A stretch of DNA of 64,000 bases from JACVRW01 sp963846505 (GTDB taxonomy: Bacteria; Actinomycetota; Thermoleophilia; Solirubrobacterales; Thermoleophilaceae): assembly GCA_963846505.1 (NCBI GenBank), contig CAWJWD010000004.1, positions 1 to 64,000 of the forward strand. Direction: 5' to 3'. Of the stretch, positions 46,649 to 55,531 are shown piece after piece. Each line of letters begins with the position of its first letter. Position 1 is the first letter of the stretch. Made by a program: the position numbers and the translations under genes. The notes below the pieces were generated by a model that was given only the letters and a program-made list of their open reading frames with translations, did not search any database and was not told where the DNA came from.

Positions 46649-49123
46649 ATGAAGCGTCTGGCACTGCTGGTGGTGCCCGCGATCGGCCTGATGGGGCTGG
46701 CGGCACCCGCGAGCGCGACGAAGGACTACGCGCGCACCGCGTTCGGGATCGTGCCCTCCGGGCAGTACGGCGCGGTTCCGCCACCACCGGAGGCAAGCGA
46801 CCAGGCGCTGATGTACGACGCACTCACGCCGCTGTTCGACCAAGTCAAGCCGAGCGACCTGCCGCGGACGTTCAAGTCCGAGCGGCTCGGCACGGCCGGG
46901 CAGGGGCCGCTCACGCGCGAGCGCGTGCCGCGCAAGGGCGTCTCGATCCTCTACGACCGCCACCACGTGCCGCACATCAAGGGCAAGACCGACGACGCCG
47001 TCACCTGGGCGTCCGGCTGGGTGCTGGCCAAGGACCGCGAGCTGCTGCTCGAGCTGGCGCGCTACAACTCGCGCGTCGCCTCGGTCGACGTGCCCGGCCT
47101 GGAGGCGCTCGAGCTCGTCACGAGCCTGCGCCGCTTCGTGCCCAGCGCGCAGACCGAGCGCGCGGTCGCCGGCGAGGCCAAGCTGCTGCGCGCCTACGGC
47201 ACGCGCGGCCGGCGCCTGCTGCACGACATGGACGTGTTCGTGACCGGCATCAACGCCTACTACCGCTCGCAAGAGAAGACCTACGAGCCCTGGACGCGCA
47301 CGGACGTGATCGCCCTCAACGCGATCAAGAGCGAGCTGTTCGGCGAGGGCGGCGGCCAGGAGGTGCGCAACTCGATGTTCCTCGACGGGCTGCAGGGCTC
47401 GCTCGGCGCCGCCAAGGGCCTATCGGTCTTCAACGACCTGCGCCAGCGCGAGGATCCGGAGACCCCCGTCTCGATCCCCGGCCGCTTCCCGTACGCGCCG
47501 CTGCCCAAGCGGCGCACGGGCAACGTGATCGTCGACAACGGCTCCTTCGTGCCCGTGCAGATCGCCGGCGCGGCGGCCAGCGGCGGTCGTCAGACCGCGC
47601 CGCACGCCAGCAACGTGCTGATGGTCTCCGGCAAGCGCTCGGCCTCGGGCCACCCGCTGTTCGTCGGCGGCCCGCAGATCGGCTACTTCTATCCCGGCCT
47701 GACCTACGAGGTCGACCTGCAGGGACCGGGCTGGCGCTCGCGCGGCGTGACCTCCGCGCCGTTCCCCGGCTACGTGCTGATCGGACGGCGCGAGAACTTC
47801 GTCTGGACGCTGACCTCCGCCGGCGGCGACATCATCGACCAGTTCGTCGAGACGCTCTGCGGCGGCAGCGACACGAAGTACGTCTTCAAGGGCAAGTGCC
47901 GCTCGATGCAGCGCTTCCACGCCGGCACGCTCGACGGCAAGGACGTGACCTTCTACCGCACCGTGCACGGCCCGGTCGTCGGCTACGCGACCGTCGGCGG
48001 GCGCCGCGTGGCGGTCTCGCGCCAGCGCTCGAGCTACCTGCGCGACGCGACCGACCAGCTGTTGTTCCAGCGCCTGACGCGCGGCAAGGTGCGCTCGGCG
48101 AGCCAGTTCATCAAGGCCGCCTACGTCTCGCCGCAGACGTTCAACACGTTCTACGCCGACGACGACGAGACCGCCATGGTCACCACCGGCCGGCTGCCGC
48201 TGCGCGCGCCGGGCGTCGACTCCGGCCTGCCGACCGACGGCCGCGGCAAGTACGAGTGGCGCGGCTTCCTGGCGGCGACCAGGCACCCGCACGGAATCGT
48301 CACGAGCGGCGTGCTCAACAACTGGAACAACAAGCCGGCGCGTGGCTTCGCCGCCGCCGACGACCAGCAGGCCTACGGCTCGATCCACCGCGTCGACCTG
48401 CTCGACCGCAACACCGCGAAGGTCAGGCGCCACACGCCGGCGACGCTCGTCGGGGCGATGAACGCGGCCGCGACCCAGGACGTGCGGGCAGTGACGTTCA
48501 CCCCGCTGCTGGCGCGCGTCCTGAAGGGCGGTCCCGCTCCGAGCCCGCGGGCGCAGCAGATGCTCGGTCTGCTCGAGGCCTGGACGCGCAACGGCGGCAG
48601 CCGGCTCGACCGCGACCTCGACGGCAAGATCGACGATCCCGGCGCGGCGGTCATGGACGTCGCCTGGAACCGGCTGGCGAACGCGGCGATGGCGCCGCTG
48701 CTGGGCGGACCGCTCTCCGACCAGCTCGCGACCTCGTTCATGAGCCGCTTCGACCTGCCGCCGAGCGGGCAGACCGGCGGCTGGCACATGTACATGGACA
48801 AGGATCTGCGCACGCTGCTCGGGGACGAGGTCCGGGGCAAGTTCGCCAACCGCTACTGCGGCCTCGGCGACCTCCAGCGCTGCCGCACGGACCTCTGGAA
48901 CGCGGTCGAGGCCGCCGGCGGGATCCTGGCCGCCACCCAGGGGCCGGACCCGGCCGCCTGGCGCGCCGACGCGACGCGCGAGCGCATCAAGTTCGCTCCG
49001 GGCGTGTTCGGCACCACGATCCGCTACACCAACCGGCCCAGCGGCGTGCAGCAGGTGCTGGAGTTCACGGGCCATCCGAAGGAGAAGAAGGCGAAGCCGA
49101 AGAAGAAGCGCCGTGGGGGCTGA
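46649..49123 (+). CDS. Secreted penicillin acylase (Ntn-hydrolase) family protein
   Basis: An 824-residue pre-pro-enzyme. A Sec signal peptide (cleavage after about A23, 'ASA') is followed by the alpha chain and the autocatalytic site: S321-N322 in 'APHASNVLMVSGKRSASGHPL' is the expected new N-terminal nucleophile of the beta chain. 'HVPHIKGKTDDAVTWASGWVLAKDR' and 'GPQIGYFYPGLTYEV' are family marks. The C-terminus is Lys-rich. Such enzymes cleave amides of beta-lactams, acyl-homoserine lactones or lipopeptides. GAGGAGAGGAG lies upstream of the ATG. It is divergent from the lipoprotein gene. Substrate cannot be told from sequence. Confidence 0.87.
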   Translation: MKRLALLVVPAIGLMGLAAPASATKDYARTAFGIVPSGQYGAVPPPPEASDQALMYDALTPLFDQVKPSDLPRTFKSERLGTAGQGPLTRERVPRKGVSILYDRHHVPHIKGKTDDAVTWASGWVLAKDRELLLELARYNSRVASVDVPGLEALELVTSLRRFVPSAQTERAVAGEAKLLRAYGTRGRRLLHDMDVFVTGINAYYRSQEKTYEPWTRTDVIALNAIKSELFGEGGGQEVRNSMFLDGLQGSLGAAKGLSVFNDLRQREDPETPVSIPGRFPYAPLPKRRTGNVIVDNGSFVPVQIAGAAASGGRQTAPHASNVLMVSGKRSASGHPLFVGGPQIGYFYPGLTYEVDLQGPGWRSRGVTSAPFPGYVLIGRRENFVWTLTSAGGDIIDQFVETLCGGSDTKYVFKGKCRSMQRFHAGTLDGKDVTFYRTVHGPVVGYATVGGRRVAVSRQRSSYLRDATDQLLFQRLTRGKVRSASQFIKAAYVSPQTFNTFYADDDETAMVTTGRLPLRAPGVDSGLPTDGRGKYEWRGFLAATRHPHGIVTSGVLNNWNNKPARGFAAADDQQAYGSIHRVDLLDRNTAKVRRHTPATLVGAMNAAATQDVRAVTFTPLLARVLKGGPAPSPRAQQMLGLLEAWTRNGGSRLDRDLDGKIDDPGAAVMDVAWNRLANAAMAPLLGGPLSDQLATSFMSRFDLPPSGQTGGWHMYMDKDLRTLLGDEVRGKFANRYCGLGDLQRCRTDLWNAVEAAGGILAATQGPDPAAWRADATRERIKFAPGVFGTTIRYTNRPSGVQQVLEFTGHPKEKKAKPKKKRRGG

Positions 49124-49137
49124 CGACGGGGATACCT

Positions 49138-49160
49138 CCGCGGGGCATCCGGCCCCGCGG
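49138..49160 (+). terminator. 9-bp GC stem-loop after the acylase gene
   Basis: CCGCGGGGC (49138-49146) pairs perfectly with GCCCCGCGG (49152-49160) around ATCCG, 15 bases after the stop. A short CTTT follows a few bases later. It separates the acylase transcript from the dapF promoter. Confidence 0.65.
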
Positions 49161-49168
49161 TGCCGACT

Positions 49169-49198
49169 TTGTGGCTCGACTTCACGTCTCGCTATAGG
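49169..49198 (+). promoter_or_regulatory. Promoter of the dapF-dapL unit
   Basis: TTGTGG (49169-49174), an 18-base spacer, then TATAGG (49193-49198). The -10 box ends 9 bases before the GTG start at 49208, consistent with leaderless or very short-leader transcription. Confidence 0.5.
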
Positions 49199-49207
49199 GT
49201 GCCCGCC

Positions 49208-50056
49208 GTGCGCTTCGAGAAATGGCAGGCGCTCGGCAACGACTACGCGATCGTCGAGCAGCGTGAGCTTCCGTTCGAGCTGACCCCTGCGCGGATCCGC
49301 GTCTTCTGCGCACCCCACACCGGAGTCGGCGCCGACGGCATCCTGCTGATCCGCGAGACCGACGAGCGCGGCTTCGTCGCCGAGGTGCGCATCTACAACC
49401 CCGACGGCTCGGAGCCCGAGCTGTCGGGCAACGGCATCCGCCAGGCCGTGCTCTACTTGCGTCGAAGCGGCTGGACCGACCTCGACAGCTTCTCGGTGCG
49501 CACCGTCGCCGGCGAGATCCGGCCGCGCATCACCGGCCCGGACACCTGCAGCGTCGACATGGGGCGCGCCCGCCTGCGCGCCGAGAGCGACTTTCCGTCG
49601 GGCGGCGAGGACGGCACCGGCATGCTCGGCGCCGCCGGGCGCGAGTTCGGCTTCCAGTTCGTGCAGGTCGGCAACCCGCAGTGCGCGATCGAGGTCGGCG
49701 ACGAGCTGGAGCAGATGGACGTCCGCACGCCCGGCGCGGCGATCGAGCGCCACCCGTTGTTTCCCAACCGCACCAACGTCTCGTTCTGGCGCCGGCTGGG
49801 CGAGCACGAGATCCGCGCGCGCATCTTCGAGCGCGGGGTGGGGGAGACGCTCTCCTCGGGCACCGGCGCGACCGGCGCCGCCATCGCCGCCGTGCTGCGC
49901 GGCGTCGACAGCCCGGTGACCGTGCAGCTCGACGGCGGCGAGCTCGTGGTCGACGTCGGCGAGGACATGCACGTGGACCTGACAGGCTGGGCGCGTCCGG
50001 TATACCGAGCGACGGTCAGCGACGAACTGCTGAAGGAGCTGGATGAAGTCGAGTAG
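49208..50056 (+). CDS. dapF: Diaminopimelate epimerase-like protein lacking both catalytic cysteines
   Basis: A 282-residue member of the DapF fold. 'FEKWQALGNDY', 'HTGVGADGILL', 'NPDGSEPELSGNGIR', 'VGNPQC', 'NRTNVSFW' and 'RIFERGVGETL' are family elements. Classical DapF uses two cysteines, in GNGxRC and in ACGTGA, as acid/base pair. Here they read GNGIRQ and SSGTGA (Gln and Ser). The DNA at 49430-49460 and 49850-49875 is clear, with no frameshift nearby. The remaining cysteines are not at active-site positions. It may be a divergent epimerase, another activity of the fold, or inactive. GTG 49208 is the start, and dapL overlaps its end by 14 bases. Confidence 0.8.
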   Translation: MRFEKWQALGNDYAIVEQRELPFELTPARIRVFCAPHTGVGADGILLIRETDERGFVAEVRIYNPDGSEPELSGNGIRQAVLYLRRSGWTDLDSFSVRTVAGEIRPRITGPDTCSVDMGRARLRAESDFPSGGEDGTGMLGAAGREFGFQFVQVGNPQCAIEVGDELEQMDVRTPGAAIERHPLFPNRTNVSFWRRLGEHEIRARIFERGVGETLSSGTGATGAAIAAVLRGVDSPVTVQLDGGELVVDVGEDMHVDLTGWARPVYRATVSDELLKELDEVE

Positions 50057-51200
50057 CCGCCTGGACCTGCTGCCGCCGTACCTGTTCGCGCAGCTCGAGC
50101 GCAAGATCCGCGAGAAGCGCGACGCGGGCGTGGACGTGATCAGCCTCGGCATCGGCGACCCGGACACGCCCACACCGGGGCTGGTGATCGAGGAGGTGGC
50201 GCGCGCGGCCGCCGACCCGGGCACCCACCAGTACCCCTCCAACCGCGGCAGGGACGAGCTGCGCCAGGCCTTCGCGCGCTTCTACGAGCGCCGCTTCGGC
50301 GTCACGCTCGACTCCGAGACGGAGATCGTGCCGGCGCTGGGCGCCAAGGAGTGCGTCTTCAACCTCAACCTCGCCTTCCTCGACACGGGCGACGTCACGC
50401 TCGCGGCCGATCCGGGCTACCCCGTCTACACGAGCGGCCCTCTGCTTGCCGGCGGCCGGCCGGGTCTGCTGCCGCTGGTGCCGGAGCTGGGCTTCGTGCC
50501 GGACCTCGACGCGATTCCCGCCGAGGACCTCGAGCGCGCGCGGCTGCTGTTCGTCAACTACCCGAACAACCCCACCGGCGCGATCGTCCCCGACGGCTTC
50601 TTCGAGCGCCTGGTGGAGTTCGGACGCGAGCACGACGTGCTGATCGTCCACGACGCCGCCTACACCGAGACGACCTTCGACGGCTACGTCGCGCCGAGCT
50701 TCCTCGAGACGCCGGGCGCCAAGGAGGTCGGCGTCGAGATCTTCTCGCTGTCCAAGGGCTGGAACATGACCGGCTGGCGTACCGCGGCGCTGGTCGGCAA
50801 CGCCGAGGCCGTGGCGGCCTACTGGAAGCTCAAGACCAACCAGGACTCGGGCATGTTCGAGGCGGTGCAGCTGGCAGCCGCGGCGGCGCTCGACGCCGGC
50901 CCGCCGCCGGAGATGCCGGGCGTCTACCAGCGCCGGCGCGACCTCGTCTGCGACGCCCTGGCCGAGATCGGCGTCGACGTGACGCCGCCCAAGGGCACGA
51001 TCTACGTCTGGGCGCCGGTGCCCGAGGGACACGACTCCGCCTCGTACTGCGAGCTGGTGCTCGAGGAGACCGGCGTCGTGATCTCGCCGGGCTCGGCCTA
51101 CGGCCCCAACGGCGAGGGCTTCTTCCGGATCGCGCTGACGGTTCCCGACGAGCGCCTGGCCGAGGCGGTCGAGCGGCTGCGCATGAGCCTGGGCGGCTGA
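50043..51200 (+). CDS. dapL: LL-diaminopimelate aminotransferase
   Basis: A 385-residue fold-type I PLP enzyme. The PLP lysine is K238 in 'SLSKGWNMTGWR', with 'NYPNNPTG' and 'HDAAYTETTFDG' nearby. The N-terminal 'SSRLDLLPPYLFAQLERKIREKRDAGVDVISLGIGDPDTPTP' segment is typical of DapL rather than of AspC. DapL converts tetrahydrodipicolinate directly to LL-DAP with glutamate, bypassing the acylated route. Its overlap with the dapF-like gene fits one pathway. A general aminotransferase cannot be completely excluded. Confidence 0.87.
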   Translation: MKSSSRLDLLPPYLFAQLERKIREKRDAGVDVISLGIGDPDTPTPGLVIEEVARAAADPGTHQYPSNRGRDELRQAFARFYERRFGVTLDSETEIVPALGAKECVFNLNLAFLDTGDVTLAADPGYPVYTSGPLLAGGRPGLLPLVPELGFVPDLDAIPAEDLERARLLFVNYPNNPTGAIVPDGFFERLVEFGREHDVLIVHDAAYTETTFDGYVAPSFLETPGAKEVGVEIFSLSKGWNMTGWRTAALVGNAEAVAAYWKLKTNQDSGMFEAVQLAAAAALDAGPPPEMPGVYQRRRDLVCDALAEIGVDVTPPKGTIYVWAPVPEGHDSASYCELVLEETGVVISPGSAYGPNGEGFFRIALTVPDERLAEAVERLRMSLGG

Positions 51201-51201
51201 G

Positions 51202-51921
51202 ATGCACTACTGCGGCGTGGTCGGCGTGCGCGGTGTGCTCCAGCTGGCGATGCTGGAGGAGGTTCGGACGCCCGAGCCGCCGATCCACCTCAGCGCGATG
51301 TTCTTCGAGCCGGGTTCGGCCGCCCAGGTCGCCGCCGAGCTGCGCTCGCTGGGGGAGGTCGTCGTCGCCGTGGCGGGACCGCTGACCGGTCCGGTCGCCG
51401 GCGACCGGCCGAGTCGCGTCTGCGACACGCTGCTGCTGCAGCGCGGCGTCGCGCCCGAGCCCGCCGATCCCGAGCTGGCCACGCTCGCCACGCTGCTGCG
51501 CGACCTGCCCGCCTACGTCCCGGACTACGGCGACTCGGGCGCCGGCTCGGTCGGAGACGGCGCCTACCACCGCGCCCCGCTGTTCGAGACCAACGCCGAC
51601 GGCGTCTACAGCGCGCTCCAGGGCCACCGGCTGCCGGCCAAGCGCCACCCGCTCGGCATGCAGCTGCGCATCGACGAGCTGACCGGCGACCGCGTCGTCG
51701 ACGAGGGCGGCGACCTCTGGCACCGGCGCATCGAGGAGCTCGACGCCGTCGCCTGCGCGCTCTGCGCCCACCGCTACGCGGTCGGGCACGCGTCGTGGCT
51801 CGGCGATCCGGCCGAGGGCGTCGTCGTGCTGCCCGGCTCGTCGATTCCGGAGCAGTTCCCGCGCGAGGGCGTGATGCCGCCGGTCGAGCGTCTGCAGCTG
51901 CCGCCCGTCACCGAGGCCTAG
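51202..51921 (+). CDS. DUF429-family protein (predicted nuclease fold)
   Basis: A 239-residue protein resembling DUF429, a RNase H-like family of predicted nucleases. The pattern 'ADGVYSALQGHRLPAKRHPLGMQLRIDEL', then 'LDAVACALCAHRYAVGHASWLGDPAEGVVVLPGSSI', matches the second half. The first half is more divergent. It begins one base after dapL ends and was probably co-transcribed. No cellular role is known, so the connection to diaminopimelate synthesis may only be positional. Confidence 0.65.
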   Translation: MHYCGVVGVRGVLQLAMLEEVRTPEPPIHLSAMFFEPGSAAQVAAELRSLGEVVVAVAGPLTGPVAGDRPSRVCDTLLLQRGVAPEPADPELATLATLLRDLPAYVPDYGDSGAGSVGDGAYHRAPLFETNADGVYSALQGHRLPAKRHPLGMQLRIDELTGDRVVDEGGDLWHRRIEELDAVACALCAHRYAVGHASWLGDPAEGVVVLPGSSIPEQFPREGVMPPVERLQLPPVTEA

Positions 51922-51947
51922 CACCCGCCCGCCTACACTTGGGCGAG

Positions 51948-53261
51948 ATGCAACGGGGACGCAACGGGCGCACCACCGAGACCGCCGGGGCCGACGGACA
52001 GGGCATCCGCAACCCGCGGGCGCGTCAGCGCGCCTTCTGCATCGTCGCCGGCCCGGACGAGCCCGACCTGAGCGAGCTGCGCGAGCTGCTGCGCACGGCC
52101 GGCGTCGCCGTCACGGGCGAGGCCAGCCAGCGGCGCGACAAGCCGGATCCCGACCGCTACCTCGGGCGCGGCAAGCTCGACGAGGTCAAGCAGGCGATCC
52201 AGGACAGCGACGCGAACCTCGTCGCCTGCGACGACGAGCTGCTGCCGCGCCAGGAGCGCAACCTCGAGCAGGCGCTCGGCGTGCCGGTGATCGACCGCAC
52301 CGCGATCATCCTCGACATCTTCGCCGACCACGCCAACTCGGCCGAGGGCAAGATGCAGGTCGAGCTGGCGCAGCTGGAGTACAACCTCGCGCGCATGCGC
52401 GGCCTCTGGACCCACCTCGAGCGGCTCGGCGCCGGCATCGGCACGCGCGGACCGGGCGAGTCCCAGATCGAGACCGACCGCCGGCTCGCACGCGACCGCA
52501 TCGCCGCGTTGAAGCGGCGGCTGGAGCACGCCAAGAGCACGCGCGGCGTGATGCGCCGCGAGCGCGAGCGCGCCGCGCTGCCGACCGTCGCGCTCGCCGG
52601 GTACACGAACGCCGGCAAGTCGACGCTGCTGAACGCGCTCACCGGCGCCGAGGTCGGCGTGCGCGACCGCCTCTTCCACACGCTCGACCCGACCACGCGC
52701 TCGTTCGAGATCAGCGGGCGCACCTACCTGCTGACGGACACCGTCGGCTTCATCCGCAAGTTGCCCCACCAACTCGTTGACGCCTTCGCGGCCACGCTCG
52801 AGGAGGCGCTCGGCGCCGACCTGATCGTGCACGTCGCCGACGCGTCGGCGCCGGAGGAGGAGCTGCAGGCGATGCTCGCGGCGGTCGAAGTGGTGCTGGA
52901 GGAGATCGGTGCCGCCGACCGCACGCGCTTGCTGGCGCTGAACAAGGTCGACCTGCTCGACGACGAGCGCCGGCGCGAGCTGTCGTTTCGCTTTCCGCGT
53001 GCGGTGCAGGTCTCGGCCGCCAGCGGCGAGGGGCTCGACGGGCTGCGCGAGGCGATCGAGGCGCGCTTCCTGGCCGCGCTGCTGCCGATGGACCTGCTCG
53101 TGCCCTACGAGGAGGGCGGCCGGCTCTCCGAGCTGCACGAGCTCGCGGGCGAGCTCGAGCGCGAGGACACGGCCGAGGGCGTGCGCATCAAGGCGCGCGT
53201 GCCCGCCAGCGCGGTCCCGCGCTTCGAACGCTTCGCCCTCAACGGCACAGGCGCCGAGTGA
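51948..53261 (+). CDS. hflX: GTPase HflX
   Basis: A 437-residue ribosome-associated GTPase that splits stalled 70S ribosomes under stress. The N-terminal HflX domain holds 'RYLGRGKLDEVKQ' and 'IDRTAIILDIFADHANSAEGKMQVELAQLEYNL'. A coiled coil ends in 'GPGESQIETDRR', and the G domain has 'GYTNAGKSTLLNAL', 'DTVGFIRKLPHQLVDAF' and 'NKVD'. TACACT (51934-51939) lies 8 bases before the ATG with only a weak GGGCGAG between, so a leaderless mRNA is likely. Its end overlaps dut (GTGA). Confidence 0.94.
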   Translation: MQRGRNGRTTETAGADGQGIRNPRARQRAFCIVAGPDEPDLSELRELLRTAGVAVTGEASQRRDKPDPDRYLGRGKLDEVKQAIQDSDANLVACDDELLPRQERNLEQALGVPVIDRTAIILDIFADHANSAEGKMQVELAQLEYNLARMRGLWTHLERLGAGIGTRGPGESQIETDRRLARDRIAALKRRLEHAKSTRGVMRRERERAALPTVALAGYTNAGKSTLLNALTGAEVGVRDRLFHTLDPTTRSFEISGRTYLLTDTVGFIRKLPHQLVDAFAATLEEALGADLIVHVADASAPEEELQAMLAAVEVVLEEIGAADRTRLLALNKVDLLDDERRRELSFRFPRAVQVSAASGEGLDGLREAIEARFLAALLPMDLLVPYEEGGRLSELHELAGELEREDTAEGVRIKARVPASAVPRFERFALNGTGAE

Positions 53262-53689
53262 GGCTCGAGTTCCAGCGTCTGGACGAGGCGGCGCGGCCGC
53301 CCGGTCGGGCCCATGACGACGACGCGGGCCTCGACCTGCACGCCGCCGAGGCGCTCGAGCTCGGGCCGGGGGAGCGCGCGAGCGTCGGGACGGGCATCGC
53401 CGTAGCGATCCCGGCGGGGCACGCGGGGCTCGTGCTGCCGCGCTCCGGACTCGCGGCCCGCCACGGCATCGCGCTCGTCAACGCACCGGGACTGATCGAT
53501 CCCGGCTACCGCGGCGAGGTGCGGGTGCTGCTGCTGAACACCGATCGTCAGCAGCCGTTCGAGCTCTCGGTCGGCGACCGCATCGCGCAGCTGCTGCTGG
53601 TGCCGTTCGTCGCCGCCGTGCCACACGAGGTCGGCGAGCTGGACGAGACGCTGCGCGGCGCGGGCGGATTCGGCTCCAGCGGGCGCTGA
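53258..53689 (+). CDS. dut: dUTP diphosphatase
   Basis: A complete 143-residue trimeric dUTPase that removes dUTP and supplies dUMP for thymidylate synthesis. The five motifs are seen in order: 'DDAGLDLHA', 'PRSGLAAR', 'GLIDPGYRGEVRVLLLN', 'RIAQLLL' and the mobile C-terminal arm 'RGAGGFGSSGR'. GTG 53258 overlaps the hflX stop, so it is co-translated with a stress GTPase. This linkage is not one I recognise as conserved. Confidence 0.95.
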   Translation: MRLEFQRLDEAARPPGRAHDDDAGLDLHAAEALELGPGERASVGTGIAVAIPAGHAGLVLPRSGLAARHGIALVNAPGLIDPGYRGEVRVLLLNTDRQQPFELSVGDRIAQLLLVPFVAAVPHEVGELDETLRGAGGFGSSGR

Positions 53690-53731
53690 ACCGCGCTTGA
53701 CCCAAGCGGGTCGAGTGCCGATATCAGGGGT

Positions 53732-55478
53732 ATGACCCCGCCGCCCCCGGCCTCCGAGGCTGCTTCGACGCCTGCCGCCGTCAAGGGCCTGACGCCCCCC
53801 GCGCGCCAGCCTGGTCCCAAGCCACGCATCGGCGACATGATCGTCCAGCTCGGCTTTGCCGAAGGCGGCACGATCGAGCACGGCCTCGCCCGTGCGCGCG
53901 AGACCGGCCTGCCGCTCGGGCAGGCGCTCGTGGCCGACGGCCTGGTCAGTCCCGACCAGCTCGCCCGCGCGCTGGCCGAGCGCAACGGGCTCGAGCACGT
54001 CGACCTCAACGTCTTCGACGTCGACATGGGCGCGGCCAACCTGATCGACCCCGCCAAGGCTCGCCGCTATCGGGCGGTGCCGGTGGCCTTCGCAGACCGC
54101 CGCACGCTGCTGGTCGCGCTCGCCGACCCGGCCAACGTGCTCGCCCTCGACGACATCCGCATGGGAACGGGCTACGAGGTCCGTCGCGCCGTCGCGGCGC
54201 CCGCCGACATCGACGCGCTGATCGGCCAGCTGTCGCAGCTCGAGCAGTCCGTGCAGGAGATCGAGGAGGCCGAGCAGCCGGCCGCCGCCGAGGTGATCGA
54301 GCTGCGCGAGTCGGCCGACGAGGCCCCGGTCGTCAAGCTCGTGCACTCGGTGATCGCCGACGCCGTCCGCCGCGGCGCCTCGGACATCCACTTCCAGCCG
54401 ACCAGCGGCGACGTGCGCGTGCGCTTTCGCATCGACGGCGTCGTGGTCGACTCGACCACCGTGCCGCGTCACCTGGTGGCGGGACTCGTGTCGCGCGTCA
54501 AGATCATGGCCGACCTCGACATCGCCGAGCGGCGGGTGCCCCAGGACGGCCGCATCGGGCTGACCGTCGACGGCCGCCACGTCGACCTGCGCGTCGCGAC
54601 GCTGCCGGTCGTGCGCGGCGAAGCGGTCGTGATGCGGATCCTCGACAAGGGCAAGGCGATGGTCGACCTCGCCGGCCTCGGCATGCACGAACGCGACGAG
54701 GAGGCCTTCGCGCAGGCGATCCGCGCGCCCAACGGCGCGGTGCTCGTGACCGGCCCGACCGGCTCCGGCAAGACGACGACGCTGTACGCGGCGCTGACGG
54801 AGGTCAACACGCCCGAGCAGACGCTGATCGCGATCGAGGACCCCGTCGAGTACGAGCTCGACGGCGTCAAGCAGGTGCAGGTCAACGTCAAGGCCGGGCT
54901 GACGTTCGCCTCCGGGCCTGCGCTCGATGGTGCGCTCGGACCCGGACGTGATCATGGTCGGCGAGGTGCGCGACCGCGAGACGGCGCAGATCGCGATCGA
55001 GTCGGCGCTCACCGGCCACCTCGTGCTGACGACGCTGCACACCAACGATGCCCCGCTGGCCGCCGCCCGCCTGATCGAGATGGGCATCGAGCCGTTCCTG
55101 GTCGCGGGCGGCATCCAATGCGTGGTCGCCCAGCGGCTGGTGCGCAGGCTGTGCGAGTGCCGCCGGCCGGTCAAGCTGTCCAAGGCGCGGCTGGCCGAGA
55201 ACGGCTTCGAGCTCGCCCAGGGCTTCACGGCTCATGAGCCCGAGGGCTGCGTGCGCTGCGGCGGCAGCGGCTACCGCGGTCGGCACGGCATCTACGAGGT
55301 GATGGTGGTCGACGAGCGGCTGCGCGCCCTGATCCTCGAGCGTGCCTCCGCCGACGAGCTGCGAGCCGCCGCGCGCGGCGACGGCATGCGCAGCCTGCGC
55401 GAGGACGGGCTCGACAAGGTGCGCGCCGGCGTCACCTCGATCTCCGAGGTGCTGCGCGTGACCGGCACTGCGGGCTGA
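53732..55478 (+). CDS. GspE/PilB-type secretion or pilus ATPase (one frameshift)
   Basis: A ~580-residue AAA+ motor for type IV pili or type II secretion. An N-terminal MshEN domain (~25-150, 'GDMIVQLGFAEGGTIEHGLARARETGLPLGQAL') precedes the N2 domain ('VIADAVRRGASDIHFQP') and ATPase core with Walker A 'GPTGSGKTT' (~342), Asp box 'IEDPVEYELDGVKQ', Walker B region 'DPDVIMVGEVRDRETA' and the C-x-C...C-x-x-C zinc region (CECRRP, CVRCGG). One extra C at 54917-54919 shifts the frame. The usual pilT, pilC or pilin partners are not adjacent: the neighbours are dut and a convergent wall operon. Confidence 0.87.
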
Positions 55479-55531
55479 CGTCGACCGGGTCGCGCTGCGT
55501 CAGTTCAAGCGCGCCCGCACTCGCTCCAGGC

